Source: Siphonodentalium dalli
Lineage: Eukaryota > Mollusca > Scaphopoda > Gadilida > Siphonodentaliidae
Length of the DNA: 64,000 bases
Assembly: GCA_032622095.1 (NCBI GenBank)
Contig: CP136068.1
Coordinates: 51,272,443-51,336,442 of the forward strand
Reading direction: 5' to 3'
Below the pieces are notes generated by a model, which searched no databases, was not told the DNA's origin, and saw only the letters and a list, made by a program, of their open reading frames with translations. The position numbers were made by a program, and so were the translations under genes. Position 1 is the stretch's first letter. Every line of letters starts with the position of its first letter. Positions 1 through 11,268 of the stretch are shown piece by piece.

Positions 1-1117
1 CTATGCAAAAGATAATGGCTCACCAAAGATTTGAAGAACAAAAATTATTTGGAAATTGAACCGTAGAAAATATATACCTTCCCCGGGAAAGCAACTGACA
101 CATTTTCCCGTATAAACGAATAAGGTCGCCCCAAATTCCATATGAAATTAATTATATGCATGAATTGTTTGTGCTGTTTATTGAGAACAAAAACAGAACA
201 ATATTATAACTTATGTATTTGATATGTATGCTATGTTAATCATGAATTGATGTATCATTATTATATGATGTATGTTACATGGTGTATATGTATGTATACA
301 TGTATTGTATCGGTGAAGTCGTTTCATTTTTGTTAATGTATAATGGTTTTGATAATAAATGATATCGTGCTCGTTATACAACAAAGGACTTTGTGTTCCC
401 TAACCTCCGAATCATGAAGCCCAATTATAACAGACGGATGAAACTACCTGGGAAATACGGAATACAAACCTAGATTTCACACATTTGTGCCACCTTATTT
501 CGGTGAAGGATTCCTCTTTCAACCAATGCAACAAAACGCCCTCCATTTCCATCCATAGCCCGTGGATATCGACACCATTGCTCGGATAAATCGGCTAAAT
601 TTGCCCGATTTCCGAAAGATGGTAAAACGGGGGATTTATATTGTTCCCCATGTCCTCAGTATAGTACTATTAACGTAAAGTAGGTGCGTATATAGAGTCG
701 GCGTATATGGGGAGTGCAAAAGGGGGTACACCCTATCCCACCGCTCATCGAGATTGGAAGTGATAGACATAAATACTACAACCTATTTAGTCTGTAAATG
801 CATTAATAAAGCTCAATCCACCGATAGGGAATTGCTCTATATATATAGTAATACTTTAGTAATGCAGTGCATATTAAATACAAAATGATGTGTTCCTTTA
901 ATCTATTTAAATAACTAAATCAATGTTGACGTTGTGCACCTAGGCGGATTATTGTTTTATCATTAAATTATTCTCAACAAAACACATTTATCCCGTGGAG
1001 ACAATTTAAGACAGAAACGGCCCATAACGCGTCGAAAAAGATAGCGACGCTGGGAAAGCTTGCGTCACAAATACGTCACAAACATGGCGGTATCGATATA
1101 TGCGATAAACTTATTTC
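1..1117. other. No gene recognised
   Basis: AT-rich sequence with no convincing coding frame and no repeat whose ends I can define. It lies left of the transposon cluster and may be intergenic DNA. Confidence 0.4.
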
Positions 1118-1217
1118 CTAAGGTGGCGTTTACACATAGCCGGCGAAGTCGTTACCCGGCGAACCCGTTAGCCGGCGAAGGTTGGGCAGAGTGTTTACAC
1201 ATCGCCGGCGAAGATAC
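1118..1217. repeat. Left member of a degenerate ~90-bp terminal inverted repeat pair
   Basis: This stretch carries GTTTACACAT followed by CCGGCGAAG, and about 70 bases later a second AGAGTGTTTACACAT with CGCCGGCG. The reverse complement of 6447-6532 shows the same two blocks in the same order and similar spacing. The pair could be the ends of an old 5.4-kb DNA transposon into which the Helitron arm, a hAT-like fragment and another Helitron later inserted. No target-site duplication could be assigned. Confidence 0.4.
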
Positions 1218-1586
1218 GCATATATTCATGTGTCTCCTTTACTTGGTAATAGTTTTCGTTTCAGTTCTCACTGAACTGCAATATGATATTGCTGTACACC
1301 TGTAAACATCTAGCCGCTTCCTGTTAGAGATATGGTTGGGCAGTATAGTGAAATGAAACTTTTTAGAAATGGAAATGCCGAAATTATTAATATCCAACTC
1401 AAACTTTCAGGTATTGCTATCGGTAATTTTATAGATATTTAAACAAAATTGTTAATGGTTTGTTTGGGTTCATAGACAGCCTGTGAAGTGAGTGTCGCAC
1501 CAAAAGCATGGTCATTGTCAGTTTTGAGATATTTTCGTCGCATGCATCTACAAATTGGTGTCTATAATCATTCGGATTGGATATTA

Positions 1587-2092
1587 TCTCATATATATTT
1601 TGAAGACCTCTGTCTGTATGTATGTTTGTCTGTCATTAATACAAATCTACGATTCTTGACCGATCGGGACGAAACTTGGTACGTGAGTGTAGTTTGACCA
1701 GGCGGTCGTTGTTGTCGTATTGGCGAGCCCGTGCGGCGCCCGCTTCGCGCATGCGCAGACGAGATCTCGGAAACGGGTGGAGCTATCGACTTGAAATTTG
1801 CTATGTGAATGTATCTTGCCCCGGATGCGAATTTTATCGGGTCGCCCGTGCGACACCAGCTTCGCGCATGCGCAGACGAGATCTCGGAAACGGGTGGAGC
1901 TATCGACTTGAAATTTGGTATGTGAATGTATCTTGCCCCGGATACGAATTTTATCGGGTCGCCGAGCCCGTGCGACGCCAGCTTCGCGCATGCGCAGACC
2001 AGATCTCGGAAACGGGTAGAGCGATCGACTTGAAATTTGGTTTTTGAATAGCCCGGATGAATAGCCCGGACAACGTCGGGCTCATCGGCTAG
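1587..2092 (+). mobile_element. Short non-autonomous Helitron with core repeats (left arm)
   Basis: The 506-bp element starts TC after A and ends CTAG before T. About 12 nt before the end sits a hairpin with arms CCCG-AC and GTCGGG around a short loop, as in canonical Helitrons. The 5' part has a short CTGT-rich microsatellite tract. The middle holds about three copies of a ~120-bp core repeat containing TGCGCATGCGCG and CGGAAACGGGT. The open frames across it are only translations of the repeat. The same element is at 19772-20277 on the other strand. Confidence 0.65.
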
Positions 2093-2813
2093 TCTATTAT
2101 ATATTTTGGAATATCTGTGTGTCTGTCTGTCTGTCTGTCTGTAATCGATGGACTCGAAAACGACCGAGCCGATTTCGATGAAACTTGGTATGTGGGGGTA
2201 TTTTCGGCCGGGGAGTGACATAGGCCTATTAATTTGTCCGTACGACGTGACTTTGACCTTGAAATCGGGTTATTTCAAGGTCAAACGCCCGAATATCACG
2301 GGATTTCGATGAAACTTGGTATGTGGGGGTACATTCGGCCGGGGAGTGGCATAAACCTATTAATTTGCCCGTGCGACGTGACCTTGACCTTGAAATCGGG
2401 TCATTTCAAGGTCAAACGCCCGAATATCACGGGATTTCGATGAAACGTTGTATGTGGGGGTACTTTCGCATGGGGAGTCTCATAAGCATATTCATTTGCC
2501 CGTGCGACGTGACCTTGACCTTGAAATCGGGTCAATTCAAGGTCAAATCGCCAATTTTGATGGGATTTCGACGAAATTCTATACATAGGGTTACTTTTGT
2601 CCACTGAGTGTTTTGGACGGGTCCAATCGTGACCCCGACCTGACCTTCAAAATGACCAATTCAAGGTCAAATCGGGTAAAACAGGATGGATTTTGACGGG
2701 TACTTTTGTCCGGGCAGTGTTTTGGACGGGTCAAATCGTTACCCCAACTGACCTTGACCTTCAAAATGGTCAATTCAAGGTCAAAGCCCGGACAAAGTCG
2801 GGTCACCTTCTAG
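2093..2813 (+). mobile_element. Short non-autonomous Helitron with CAAGGTCA core repeats (left arm)
   Basis: It starts TCTATTATATATTTTG, immediately after the CTAG of the preceding element, and ends CTTCTAG before T. A CTGT microsatellite lies near the 5' end. The body is a run of related repeats built around TTGACCTTGAAATCGGGT and CAAGGTCAAA, with the phrase ATGAAACTTGGTATGTGGGG repeated. A terminal hairpin of CCCGGAC and GTCGGG lies about 11 nt from the end. No Rep/helicase coding is present, so it is non-autonomous. Its twin is 19051-19771. Confidence 0.65.
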
Positions 2814-3074
2814 TCTATATATATGGCCATTCGCTTATATATGTATAAATGCCACAGTGACGCACCATGGGCGTTGAACGTTAACGCATTGAGTCAATGG
2901 CTAGGCCTATATATATAATCACCCAAGTAGGACAACAAATTGAGTTTGATAGTTAATTTGTGACTCTTTAGAATTCATCAAATATATCACATGTATAGTT
3001 TTGGTACATGGTACTAGGCCTATGTCTTTAAATTAGCAGAAATTATTTCGACAGATATCCCTTTCCACGGGCGT

Positions 3075-4200
3075 AGGCCTATATTTGTGATACGGACCAT
3101 TATGCCTATTGGTTGTTAAATATCTCCTCTCAGGGCCGTATATTGGTGATACGGATCATTGGTTGTTAAATATCTCCCCTCGGGGCCATAGGATCATGGC
3201 GATATGAACCATTGGTTGTTAAATATCTCCCCTCAGGGCCGTATATTTATGATACGGACCATTGGTTGTTAAATATATCTCCCACCAGGGCCGTATGTTT
3301 GGGATGTAGGCCTGCGAACCGTTGGTTGTTAAATATCTCGGACCCATCAGGGCCGTATATTTGTGATACGTACCACTGGTTGTTAAATATCTCCCCTCAG
3401 TGCCGTATAGGTTTGTGATACGGACCAGGGCCGTACTATACAATGTTTTGTGATACGGACCATTGGTTGTTAAATATCTCCCATCAGGGCCGTATGTTCG
3501 CGATACGTGTACGTGGTTTTTTAAATATATCTCCACTCAAGACCGTATATGTTTGTGACACGGACCATCGGTTATTAAATATCTCCCCTCAGGGCCGTAT
3601 GTTTGTGATAAGGACCATTGGTTGTTAAATATCTCCCACCAGGGCCGTATGTTTGTGATACGGACCCATTGTTGTTAAATATCTCCCATCATGCAAGACC
3701 GTATATATGCCTAGCTGTGATACGGATAATCGGTTATTAAATATCTCCCTCATGGCCATATGTTTAGGATACGGACCAGTGGTTGTTACGTGCCTCCCCT
3801 CAGGGCCGTAGGTTGGGATACTGACCATTTGTGGTTAAATATCTCCCCTCAGGGCCGTAGGTTGGGATACGGACCATTGGTTGTTAGATATCCCCCCAGG
3901 TCCGTAGGTTGGGATACAGACCATTGGTTGTTAGATATCTCCCCTCAGGGCATACGGACCATTGGTTGTTAAAAAAAAAACTCCCTCGATGGCCGTATAC
4001 TTGTGATACGATCCATTGGCTGTAAATATCTCCACTCAGGGCAGTAGATTTGGGATACGGATCAATATGTTGTTAAATATCTCCCCTCAGGTCCGTAGGT
4101 TGTGATACGGACCATTGGTTGTTAAATACCTCCCCTCATGGCCGTAGGTTGGGATACGGATCAATGTTGTTAAATATCTCCCCTCAGGTCCGTAGCTAGT
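3075..4200 (-). repeat. 50-bp satellite array, left block
   Basis: About 22 tandem units of roughly 50 bp, read on the minus strand as GAGATATTTAACAACCAATG, then GGTCCGTAT, a variable CCCAACC or CACAAAT segment, TACGGCCCTGAGGG and back to GAGAT. Each unit has an internal dyad, GGTCCGTA facing TACGGCC, so every monomer can fold into a short hairpin. The array was brought here as part of the left arm and stops at CTAG|T. Confidence 0.85.
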
Positions 4201-4314
4201 ATTATATATATAAGTTTCAACATCGCGAATCAAATGTGACACATTTTCCGTTTGCACATTATACAATAAATTATGTTTTTCATTTTACTCGGGCGTTCAC
4301 CATGTCCATGTATG

Positions 4315-4736
4315 TAGGGCCGTGGCGATGGGGGTGTCTCATCCCAACTTTAATCAATATATTCAAAAGCTGGAAATTTCATACCTGACACGGCAATGGT
4401 TGGAAATTTGACATCAGCAATATGTTGAAATTGTTCTCGTAGTTTTATTTTCAACAATTTGTTATTGGTGATTTCTTTAGGCAACATTTGCTTATTTTTT
4501 GGCCAAATTTTTGGACTGAAATGGCCATCAGTTGGAAATGATCCAACCTTAGATGTGTGTCAAGTTTGGAAAATGTCCAACAATTGGAAATCTTCAGGCT
4601 GGATGCTAGGATTTTGCAATTTTCAGGGTTCAGATTAAAAAAAATTCTCTCACCTGGCCATAACCACGGTCGGTCGATACATTCCAAAGATGAACAGTCC
4701 CACACCTCCAAATCAGGCCCTCTAGACCCGTCCCTG
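4315..4736. mobile_element. Old, diverged hAT-like element of the CAGGGATGTGG family
   Basis: The left end resembles AGGGCCGTGGCGATGGGGG and the right end CCCTCTAGACCCGTCCCTG. These are diverged forms of the CAGGGATGTGGCTAGAGGG ends of the pair at 6781-9435. The interior shares the TTGGAAATTT and TAGGATTTTGC phrases of those elements. It is only 0.42 kb, against 1.25 kb for the younger copies. No coding capacity and no clear target duplication. Confidence 0.55.
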
Positions 4737-4836
4737 TGTACATGTGTCCACGGCGCACTAAAATTATTGAACTAATTGTGCATTAAGTTTGAATCCATAG
4801 AAACGTGCCTTCCCATTTCTTCCATATATATATATA

Positions 4837-6033
4837 CTAGAAGGTGACCCGACTTCGTCCGGGCTATTAAAAAAACAAATTTCAAGTCGATTGCTCCACC
4901 CGTTTCCTAGATCTGGTCTGCGCATGCGCGAAGCTGGTGTCGCACGTGCTCGGCGACCCGATAAAATTCGTATCCGGGGCAAGATACATTCACATACCAA
5001 ATTTCAAGTCGATAGCTACACCCGTTCCGAGATATATAGCCCAATGTCATTTGCGGATACCTCGGCCGGTGATGAGTTAACGCGACACAGTCAAATGCAT
5101 CGGCAGGGTGAGAGTTAACGTAATCTAACTTTATGACCTCTGACGACGTCATAGAATTTACGAAGGTGACCCGACTTCGTCCGGGCTATTAAAAAACAAA
5201 TTTCAAGTCGATTGCTCCACCCGTTTCCTAGATCTGGTCTGCGCATGCGCGAAGCTGGTGTCGCACGTGCTCGGCGACCCGATAAAATTCGTATCCGGGG
5301 CAAGATACATTCACATACCAAATTTAAAGTCAATATCTCAACCCGTTTACGAGATCTCGTCTGCGCATGCGCGAAGCTGGCGTCGCACGTGCTCGGCGAC
5401 CCGATAAAATTCGTATCCGGGGCAAGATACATTCACATACCAAATTTCAAGTCGATAGCTACACCCGTTTCCGAGATATATAGCCCAATGTCATTTGCGG
5501 ATACCTCGGCCGGTGATGAGTTAACGCGACACAGTCAAATGCATCGGCCGGGTGAGAGTTAACGTAATCTAACTTTATGACCTCTGACGACGTCATAGAA
5601 ATTACGCATTGATTTTATCCTGATAAAAGCATCGTACCACTTGTACCTAATAATTGAGGCAGATAACTAAAACGGATACATACATATTATATATCGTTGG
5701 AAAGATGAAGCCACACAGATTCTAACCGTGCAAATTATATGACTGGCAATTTATTATTCGCGCTATATCGAATCGATTTGTGAGCACCGAACTGAAATAT
5801 ATTAGCGCAAAAACGGCGTAAAAATAGATTTGACCTCCGCACGTGAAAAGTTGACCTCGCACGGACAAATAAATATGCCTATGTTCGTCTCCGGCCGAAA
5901 ACACATCCAAATACCAAATTTCATTGAAATTGGCTTAGTCGTTTTCGAGTCCATCGATTTCAAACACACAAACTTACAAACACACAAACTTACACACAAA
6001 CACATACACAGATCTTTCAAAATATATAATAGA
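4837..6033 (-). mobile_element. Non-autonomous Helitron with partly duplicated 3' half
   Basis: On the minus strand it starts TCTATTATATATTTTG at 6033 and ends CTTCTAG at 4837 before a T. The 3'-end block (hairpin GCCCGGACGAAGTCGGG plus one or two ~120-bp core repeats and a flank ending GACGTCATAG) is present twice, at about 4837-5163 and 5164-5595. The second copy has one extra core unit, so the element probably arose by tandem duplication of its terminus or by a copy inserting beside another. A (CACAAACTTA)-like microsatellite lies near the 5' end. No transposase. Confidence 0.6.
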
Positions 6034-6780
6034 CATATATGGACATACATGTACATGAACACGCACATTTAATTCCCTCGAATGCGCAACAAATGTACCA
6101 TGCGCACACAGAGTACGTGTACCATCATCAGTTAGTATTTATAATAATAGCTTATAACGAAGGTGCGTGACCACCGACGGACAGCTGATTAGAGACAATC
6201 AAACTGGCACACTGACCAATATATACACAGGTGAAAAGCGGGCTGGTCTATCAGCGATTGCACAATAATATTGTTCGAGTTAATTGTTGAAAGGAAATCA
6301 CCCATGACGGCATGACCCTAGATAAACATCTAACTTAACCGCAGAGCGAATTAGAATCCATACGACAATCAGGTACTTGTACTAAATCATTTTATCCAAA
6401 AGTTGAAAACCGTATAGCTGAGTATCCGGATAGCCGTAATTCTTATCAGGCGAAGTATAAACACTCTATTTTTATCGCTGCCGGCTAAAGCGAATGCGAT
6501 CTTCGCCGGGTAATGTATAAACACCCCCTAAGATAACTCGGATCGCGTAAAACCCGAAATGTGTTGTTCCGCGAGCTATCCCCATAACTCCATTGGCATG
6601 GTCATATCAGCCCAGCAGGATTATTGGTGCACGTGCTGAACGTTTATAAAACACAGTTCTAGTCTACCATGCCCGACGTTTCTTGAAGTGTTGTGTAGGT
6701 GGTCGACGTAAGGTTGACCCCCCCCCCACCTCCCCGATAATCACAATAGAACTCGGCATGTGTCTGATATTGGTTCCAGG
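6034..6780. other. Interspersed sequence without a gene
   Basis: No coding exon recognised. It contains the degenerate inverted repeat at 6447-6532 and a C9 tract near 6720. The C- and G-tracts produce spurious proline- and glycine-rich frames. Confidence 0.4.
6447..6532. repeat. Right member of the degenerate terminal inverted repeat pair
   Basis: In reverse complement it reads GGGGGTGTTTATACAT, then ACCCGGCGAAG, then AGAGTGTTTATAC, matching the order of blocks at 1118-1217. It supports one old element spanning both, but the match is imperfect and two unrelated MITE fragments remain possible. Confidence 0.4.
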
Positions 6781-8038
6781 CAGGGATGTGGCTACAGGGG
6801 GGGGGGTGTGTGGGGGGGGGGGGGTGTCTCACCCCCCCCCCCCAGCAGAGAGCTATATTTTCAATAGTTGGAATTTCATACCTGCCACAACGAAATTTCA
6901 CACCAACAATAGGTTGAAAATGTTCTTGTAGTTTGATTATAAAACAATTTATTGGGTGGAATTTATTGTTTTTCGACCAATATTTGCATATTTTCCTATT
7001 TTTTTGTCAAAATTTTTGACAGAAATGGACATCAGTTGGAAATTTTCCAACCTTAGGGGGGGGGGTGACAGGTTGGAAATTTCCAACACTTGGAAAGCTT
7101 GTGTCCTGGTCCCTCCCCCGTGGCCAGTCAAAAACTTCTAGTTAATTTAAGAAAACAATATTGTCATATAATTGGTCAACATTGTCATTGGAATTGTCAT
7201 CAGTTGGAAATTTTCCAACCTAAGTGAGGGTGTAGGGTTTGAAATTTCCAACAGTAGGAAGGCTTGAGGCTAGTCTAGATGTTAGGATTTTGCGATTTTC
7301 TTGTTCAGATTTCAAAATTTTCGCACACAGGGCCGAACCATGGTCGGCCCGGTGTGTCATTGCCCCATCCACATGGCCAATACAAAACTGCTAATTAGTT
7401 TAGCAAAACAATATTTTACTACATTTGGTCAAACTTGTAGACATAAATGGTCATCAGTTGAAGAATTTTCCAACCTGAGGGGGAGCATGAGGTTTGAAAT
7501 TTCCAACACTAGGAAAGCTTCAGTTGAGGCCAGTCTAGATGCTAGGATTTGCGATTTTCTTGTATATAGTTTTCAAAATTTTCTCACACCGGGCCAAACA
7601 ACCATGGTCGGCCCGGTGTTTCCTGGTCTGTTGTCGGTAGCTGTGTGCATTTGGCTGGAATTAGATCACTAGTTGTTTTTTTGGGGGAAAATTTTCAGGT
7701 TAAAATATCTTAATGTTCTCATACTGGGAAAATAGAAGCATGGCTTATGAATATATAGGAAATTAGGCCTGAGCATGAGTACAAGGGGGGGGGTGCAAAT
7801 GGAATTATGCAAAAAGTTGTGTTTGTGCGATTCTGACTCAAGGGGGTCGGGGGTGGAAATGGAATTATGCAAAAAGTTGTGTTGGTGTGATTCCGACTCA
7901 AGGGTGGGGGGGGAGGTGCAAATGGAATTATGCAAAAAGTTGTGTTGGTGTGATTCCGATTCAAGGGGGGGGTGGTGCAGTTGGAAATTCCCAAGGTGGA
8001 CAACCGCCCCCAGCAGAGACCCTCTAGCCACATCCCTG
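6781..8038 (+). mobile_element. hAT-like non-autonomous element, copy A
   Basis: It begins CAGGGATGTGGCTACAGGG and ends CCCTCTAGCCACATCCCTG, a ~19-bp terminal inverted repeat of hAT style. It is 1,258 bp with no transposase frame. The interior contains self-complementary TTGGAAATTTCCAA phrases, a GTCGGCCCGGTGTG phrase, and about three tandem ~65-bp units (7785-7985) with ATGGAATTATGCAAAAAGTT and G-runs. Copy B (8189-9435) is the same element in reverse orientation, only 150 bp away. The 8-bp flanks do not match, so the target duplication is lost or the ends were rearranged. Confidence 0.65.
7785..7985 (+). repeat. ~65-bp tandem repeat inside hAT-like copy A
   Basis: Three units of GTGCAAATGGAATTATGC, AAAAAGTTGTGTTGGTGTGA, TTCCGACTCAAGGGGG. 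A mirrored set lies at 8230-8450 in copy B. Confidence 0.75.
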
Positions 8039-8188
8039 ATCAGGACAAGTTATGTATGCAAACTCAGGTCATTGTACGGGATACACACAATTCCACAATT
8101 TCTAACCATTTCCCGATTAGTCTGTCAACCACCCCATTATCTAGCATTATGCCTTAACACTTTTGTTAGACTACTGGAGCAACCTCTG

Positions 8189-9435
8189 CAGGGATGTGGC
8201 TAGAGGGTCTCCGCTGGGGGGTGTCAACCTTGGGAATTTCCAACTGCACCCCCCCCCCCTTGAGTCGCAATCACACCAACACAACTTTTTGCATAATTCC
8301 ATTTGCACCCCCCCCCCCCCCTTAATAAGTCGGAATCACACCGACCAACAACTTTTTGCATAATTCCATTTGCACCCCCCCCCCCCCTTGAGTCGGAATA
8401 GTACCAACACAACTTTTTGCATATTTCCATTTGCACCCCCCCCCCCTTGTACCTCATGCTCAGGCCTAATTTCCTATATATTCATAAGCCATGCTTCTAT
8501 TTTCCCAGTAGAGAACATTAAGATATTTTAACCTGAAAATTGCCCCCAAAAAAACAACTAGTGATCTAATTCCAGACAAATGCACACAGCTACCGACAAC
8601 AGACCAGGAAACACCGGCCGACCATGGTTGTTCGGTCCGGTGTGAGAAAATTTTGAAAACTATACAAGAAAATCGCAAATCCTAGCATCAAGACTGGCCT
8701 CAACTGAAGCTTTCCTAGTGTTGGAAATTTCAAACCTCATACTCCCCCTCAGGTTGGAAAATTCTTCAACTGATGACCATTTATGTCTACAAGTTTGACC
8801 AAATGTAGTAAAATATTGTTTTGCTAAACTAATTAGCAGTTTTGTATTGGCTATGTGAATGGGGCAATGACACACCGGGCCGACCATGGTTCGGCCCGGT
8901 GTGCGAAAATTTTGAAATCTGAACAAGAAAATCGCAAAATCCTAACATCTAGACTAGCCTCAAGCCTTCCTACTGTTCGAAATTTCAAATCCTACACCCC
9001 CACTTAGGTTGGAAATTTTCCAACTGATGACAATTCCAATGACAATGTTGACCAATTGTATGACAATATTGTTTTCTTAAATTAACTAGAAGTTTTTGAC
9101 TGGCCACGGGGGAGAGACCAGGACACAAGCTTTCCAAGTGTTGGAAATTTCCAACCTGTCACCCCCCTAAGGTTGGAAAATTTCCAACTGATGACCATTT
9201 CTGTCAAAATTTTTGACCAAAAATAGGAACATATGCAAATATTGGTCGAAAAACAATAAATTCCCCCAATAAATTGTTTTATAATCAAACTACAAGAACA
9301 TTTTCAACCTATTGTTGGTGTGAAATTTCGTTGTGGCAGCAGGTATGAAATTTCCAACTATTGAAAATATAGCTCTCTGCTGGGGGGGGGGGTGAGACAC
9401 CCCCCCCCCACACACCCCCTCTAGCCACATCCCTG
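8189..9435 (-). mobile_element. hAT-like non-autonomous element, copy B (inverted)
   Basis: Same family as 6781-8038 but in the opposite orientation: CAGGGATGTGGCTAGAGGG at 8189, CCCTCTAGCCACATCCCTG ending at 9435, 1,247 bp. Alignment with copy A is nearly full length with scattered substitutions and homopolymer length differences. Together the two make a ~2.65-kb inverted repeat with a 150-bp spacer that could extrude as a cruciform. There is no transposase. Confidence 0.65.
8230..8450 (-). repeat. ~65-bp tandem repeat inside hAT-like copy B
   Basis: Three units with long C-runs, each with CAACTTTTTGCATAATTCCA. They mirror the block at 7785-7985. Confidence 0.75.
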
Positions 9436-9525
9436 TATGTAGCCATAAGAAGTGATATTATGGCGGGTAAACAGAAATACAAGTCCGAAATCGGACAACG
9501 CAGACATTATTGATGGTCAATTTAA

Positions 9526-10107
9526 AGGGGTACTGTACGCCAAATGTTGTTGTTGGTTTCTATAGTCTCCGAGTCGGAGAATAAGATAACAATATTTTCA
9601 TTATTTGAAAGTCTGTTGAGTACGAAGTAGTGTTACGGATGACAAATTTACCGGAATGGAAAAATACAAATTGTCGTTGTCGAGTAATTTTTGTACAGTT
9701 TTCAACCAAATGAATCAAATAAAAGTTATATTATAGGCATATTAGTCCCATATAATCATTTAAGTTATCGTATCGTCGCTAGTCAGTGAGTGGCTTGAGT
9801 GTTCTCCCCGTATCATCATAATATTTTAAGCAATCGTGTGTGCGATCGATTTAACAATCCAGTATCCCTCAATTACTTTGCTTGATTACGGAAATTCGTA
9901 ATTTAATTGACGCCATTTTATGGCTCCAGTCATAAATTCAATTTATATCAATTATTAACTTTTAAATTATTAAATTTTAAGATAGCCTATTAACCTGAGC
10001 GTTTACAGAATTAATCTTCGACTCAAATTACTTATGTTTCTATATATTATCGATATTAAATCGTTGTTGTCACCGAAAATTTAATGAAAATGGCGTACAT
10101 TACCCCT
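9526..10107. mobile_element. piggyBac-style MITE flanked by TTAA
   Basis: The ends are AGGGGTACTGTACGCCA at the left and the complement of AGGGGTAATGTACGCCA at the right. Each is directly flanked by TTAA (9522-9525 and 10108-10111), the target duplication typical of piggyBac-group elements. The 582-bp AT-rich interior has no coding frame. A hAT-type origin is less likely because no 8-bp duplication is present. Confidence 0.65.
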
Positions 10108-10111
10108 TTAA

Positions 10112-10600
10112 CTCTTAAAATTAATTAGGTATATAGCTGATGAAAGGGGATTAGTTGTAGACGATTGAGAGGCCAACGTATCGCGCCATAATTATTATGT
10201 TAACTCAAATGTATAAAATACCAGCGGGTATACATAAACCGTCTGTATCAAGAGAACATAGTGTTGATTGACATGAATAACTGACAACGGCAACTTCCAC
10301 TAATCATAACTTATGTTTGAGATATCCGACATCTGATTTTTTTCGGGTTAGCTGTCAGTGTATATGGTACATGTAGGTCTATGCATAATAACATTAGTTC
10401 GAAATTACCACACGAGATATGGATGTTGCAACGAAACAACGATAGTCGACCAATGGGCTTGAGTGGTAACATTTCGCAACCTGGTTTAGCTGGGTAATTA
10501 CTATCTAATATCAACATTTCTTCCTTGTTCTTAGTATTATAGAGCACAATCGGGACATCCTTTGTTTTTACAGCGTACATTTTCTGGGTAATTTCTCAGC
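10112..10600. other. Non-coding stretch next to the retrotransposon 3' end
   Basis: A minus-strand frame of 89 codons (10311-10580) shows no recognisable domain. It may include the 3' untranslated region of the retrotransposon fragment on the minus strand, but no poly(A) or simple-repeat tail could be fixed. Confidence 0.35.
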
Positions 10601-10611
10601 ATGGCTATCTG

Positions 10612-11268
10612 TTAGCGCTTCTTCGATGTGTGCCTGCTTTGGCAAGAAGTATAGACTTGTTCCATATTGTTCCATGTTGTGGGGAAGGCGTGGTGTGGTA
10701 GGTTTCCTGACCAGTCAATTCTAGGAAGTTCCAACAGTACGGGATTCGGGTGTCTTGGGGTTGATTTTGCTCGTTTGTTGTACATCATTCCAAAAGACGC
10801 AGGCAGACCGTTATAACACCAGTCATGCATGCAAATTGAGGAATTGAGAGTGTGTAAGTAATATATTTTAAAGATATTCTCTCTTTTAAAGAGTGGATCT
10901 GTGTGACTCCTGTACTTCTTATTGCATATTATACGCAATGCTCGTTTTTGTAATAGGATTATTTTCTTGACTTCCCGAACATGACCCCATATTTGGATAC
11001 CATAAACTAAGTGGCTTTGAATTAATGCATAGTACAATGTTTTCAATGCTTTACTTGGGAAAAAGTTTTTCACCTTATTGATGCAGTAGATTGCATGTGA
11101 TATTTTGGAGCAGATTACGGATATGTGCTTTTTGAATGTCAAGTTCTCATCAAAGTGGATACCTAAGAATTTTGTCGAGGATTCACGCCCAAGATTCCCT
11201 ATTCGGTTCAATTCAATGTTATTTAGCTTTAATTTCAAAGTATTCCATTTTTTTGTCATTGTTTTGTA
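10612..11268 (-). pseudogene. Non-LTR retrotransposon reverse transcriptase, C-terminal half
   Basis: The minus-strand frame encodes the thumb and C-terminal part of a non-LTR (Jockey/CR1-like) reverse transcriptase, with FLGIHFDENLTFKKHI, a KTLYYALIQSHLVYGIQIWG-type segment and a lysine-rich end before the stop. It is the continuation of the palm domain at 13069-13436. The two parts are separated by a 1,800-bp fold-back element plus one TA duplication (1,802 bp in all). Removing that insertion puts both parts in the same frame, so the reverse transcriptase was open when the element landed. No endonuclease remains, and the element is 5' truncated within the satellite. Confidence 0.8.

Larger units (their letters stand above)
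1587..4199 (+). mobile_element. Left arm of the large inverted repeat: Helitron copy with transduced 3' flank
   Basis: This 2,613-bp block is an almost exact reverse complement of 14865-20277 once the 2,798-bp insertion in that arm is removed. It begins TC after an A at 1586 and ends CTAG (4196-4199) before a T at 4200, the canonical Helitron insertion signature. It contains two tandem Helitrons (1587-2092 and 2093-2813) and 1,386 bp of flank made mostly of the 50-bp satellite. Outside the right-hand CTAG the satellite array simply continues, while here unrelated AT-rich DNA follows. So the right arm looks like the donor and this arm the copy, made by reading past the normal 3' end at 2813. 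Arm identity is roughly 99% by eye. That the two arms are duplicates is directly visible; the mechanism is inference. Confidence 0.75.

Noticed and set aside
1589-2221. 210-codon minus-strand frame, with a near twin at 19643-20275
   Set aside because: It translates the Helitron core repeats and microsatellite; the twin exists because the arms are duplicated. No domain, and several other frames are equally open.
7775-8203. 142-codon frame with repeated MELCKKLC
   Set aside because: It follows the 65-bp tandem units and G-runs of the hAT-like element and depends on homopolymer lengths.
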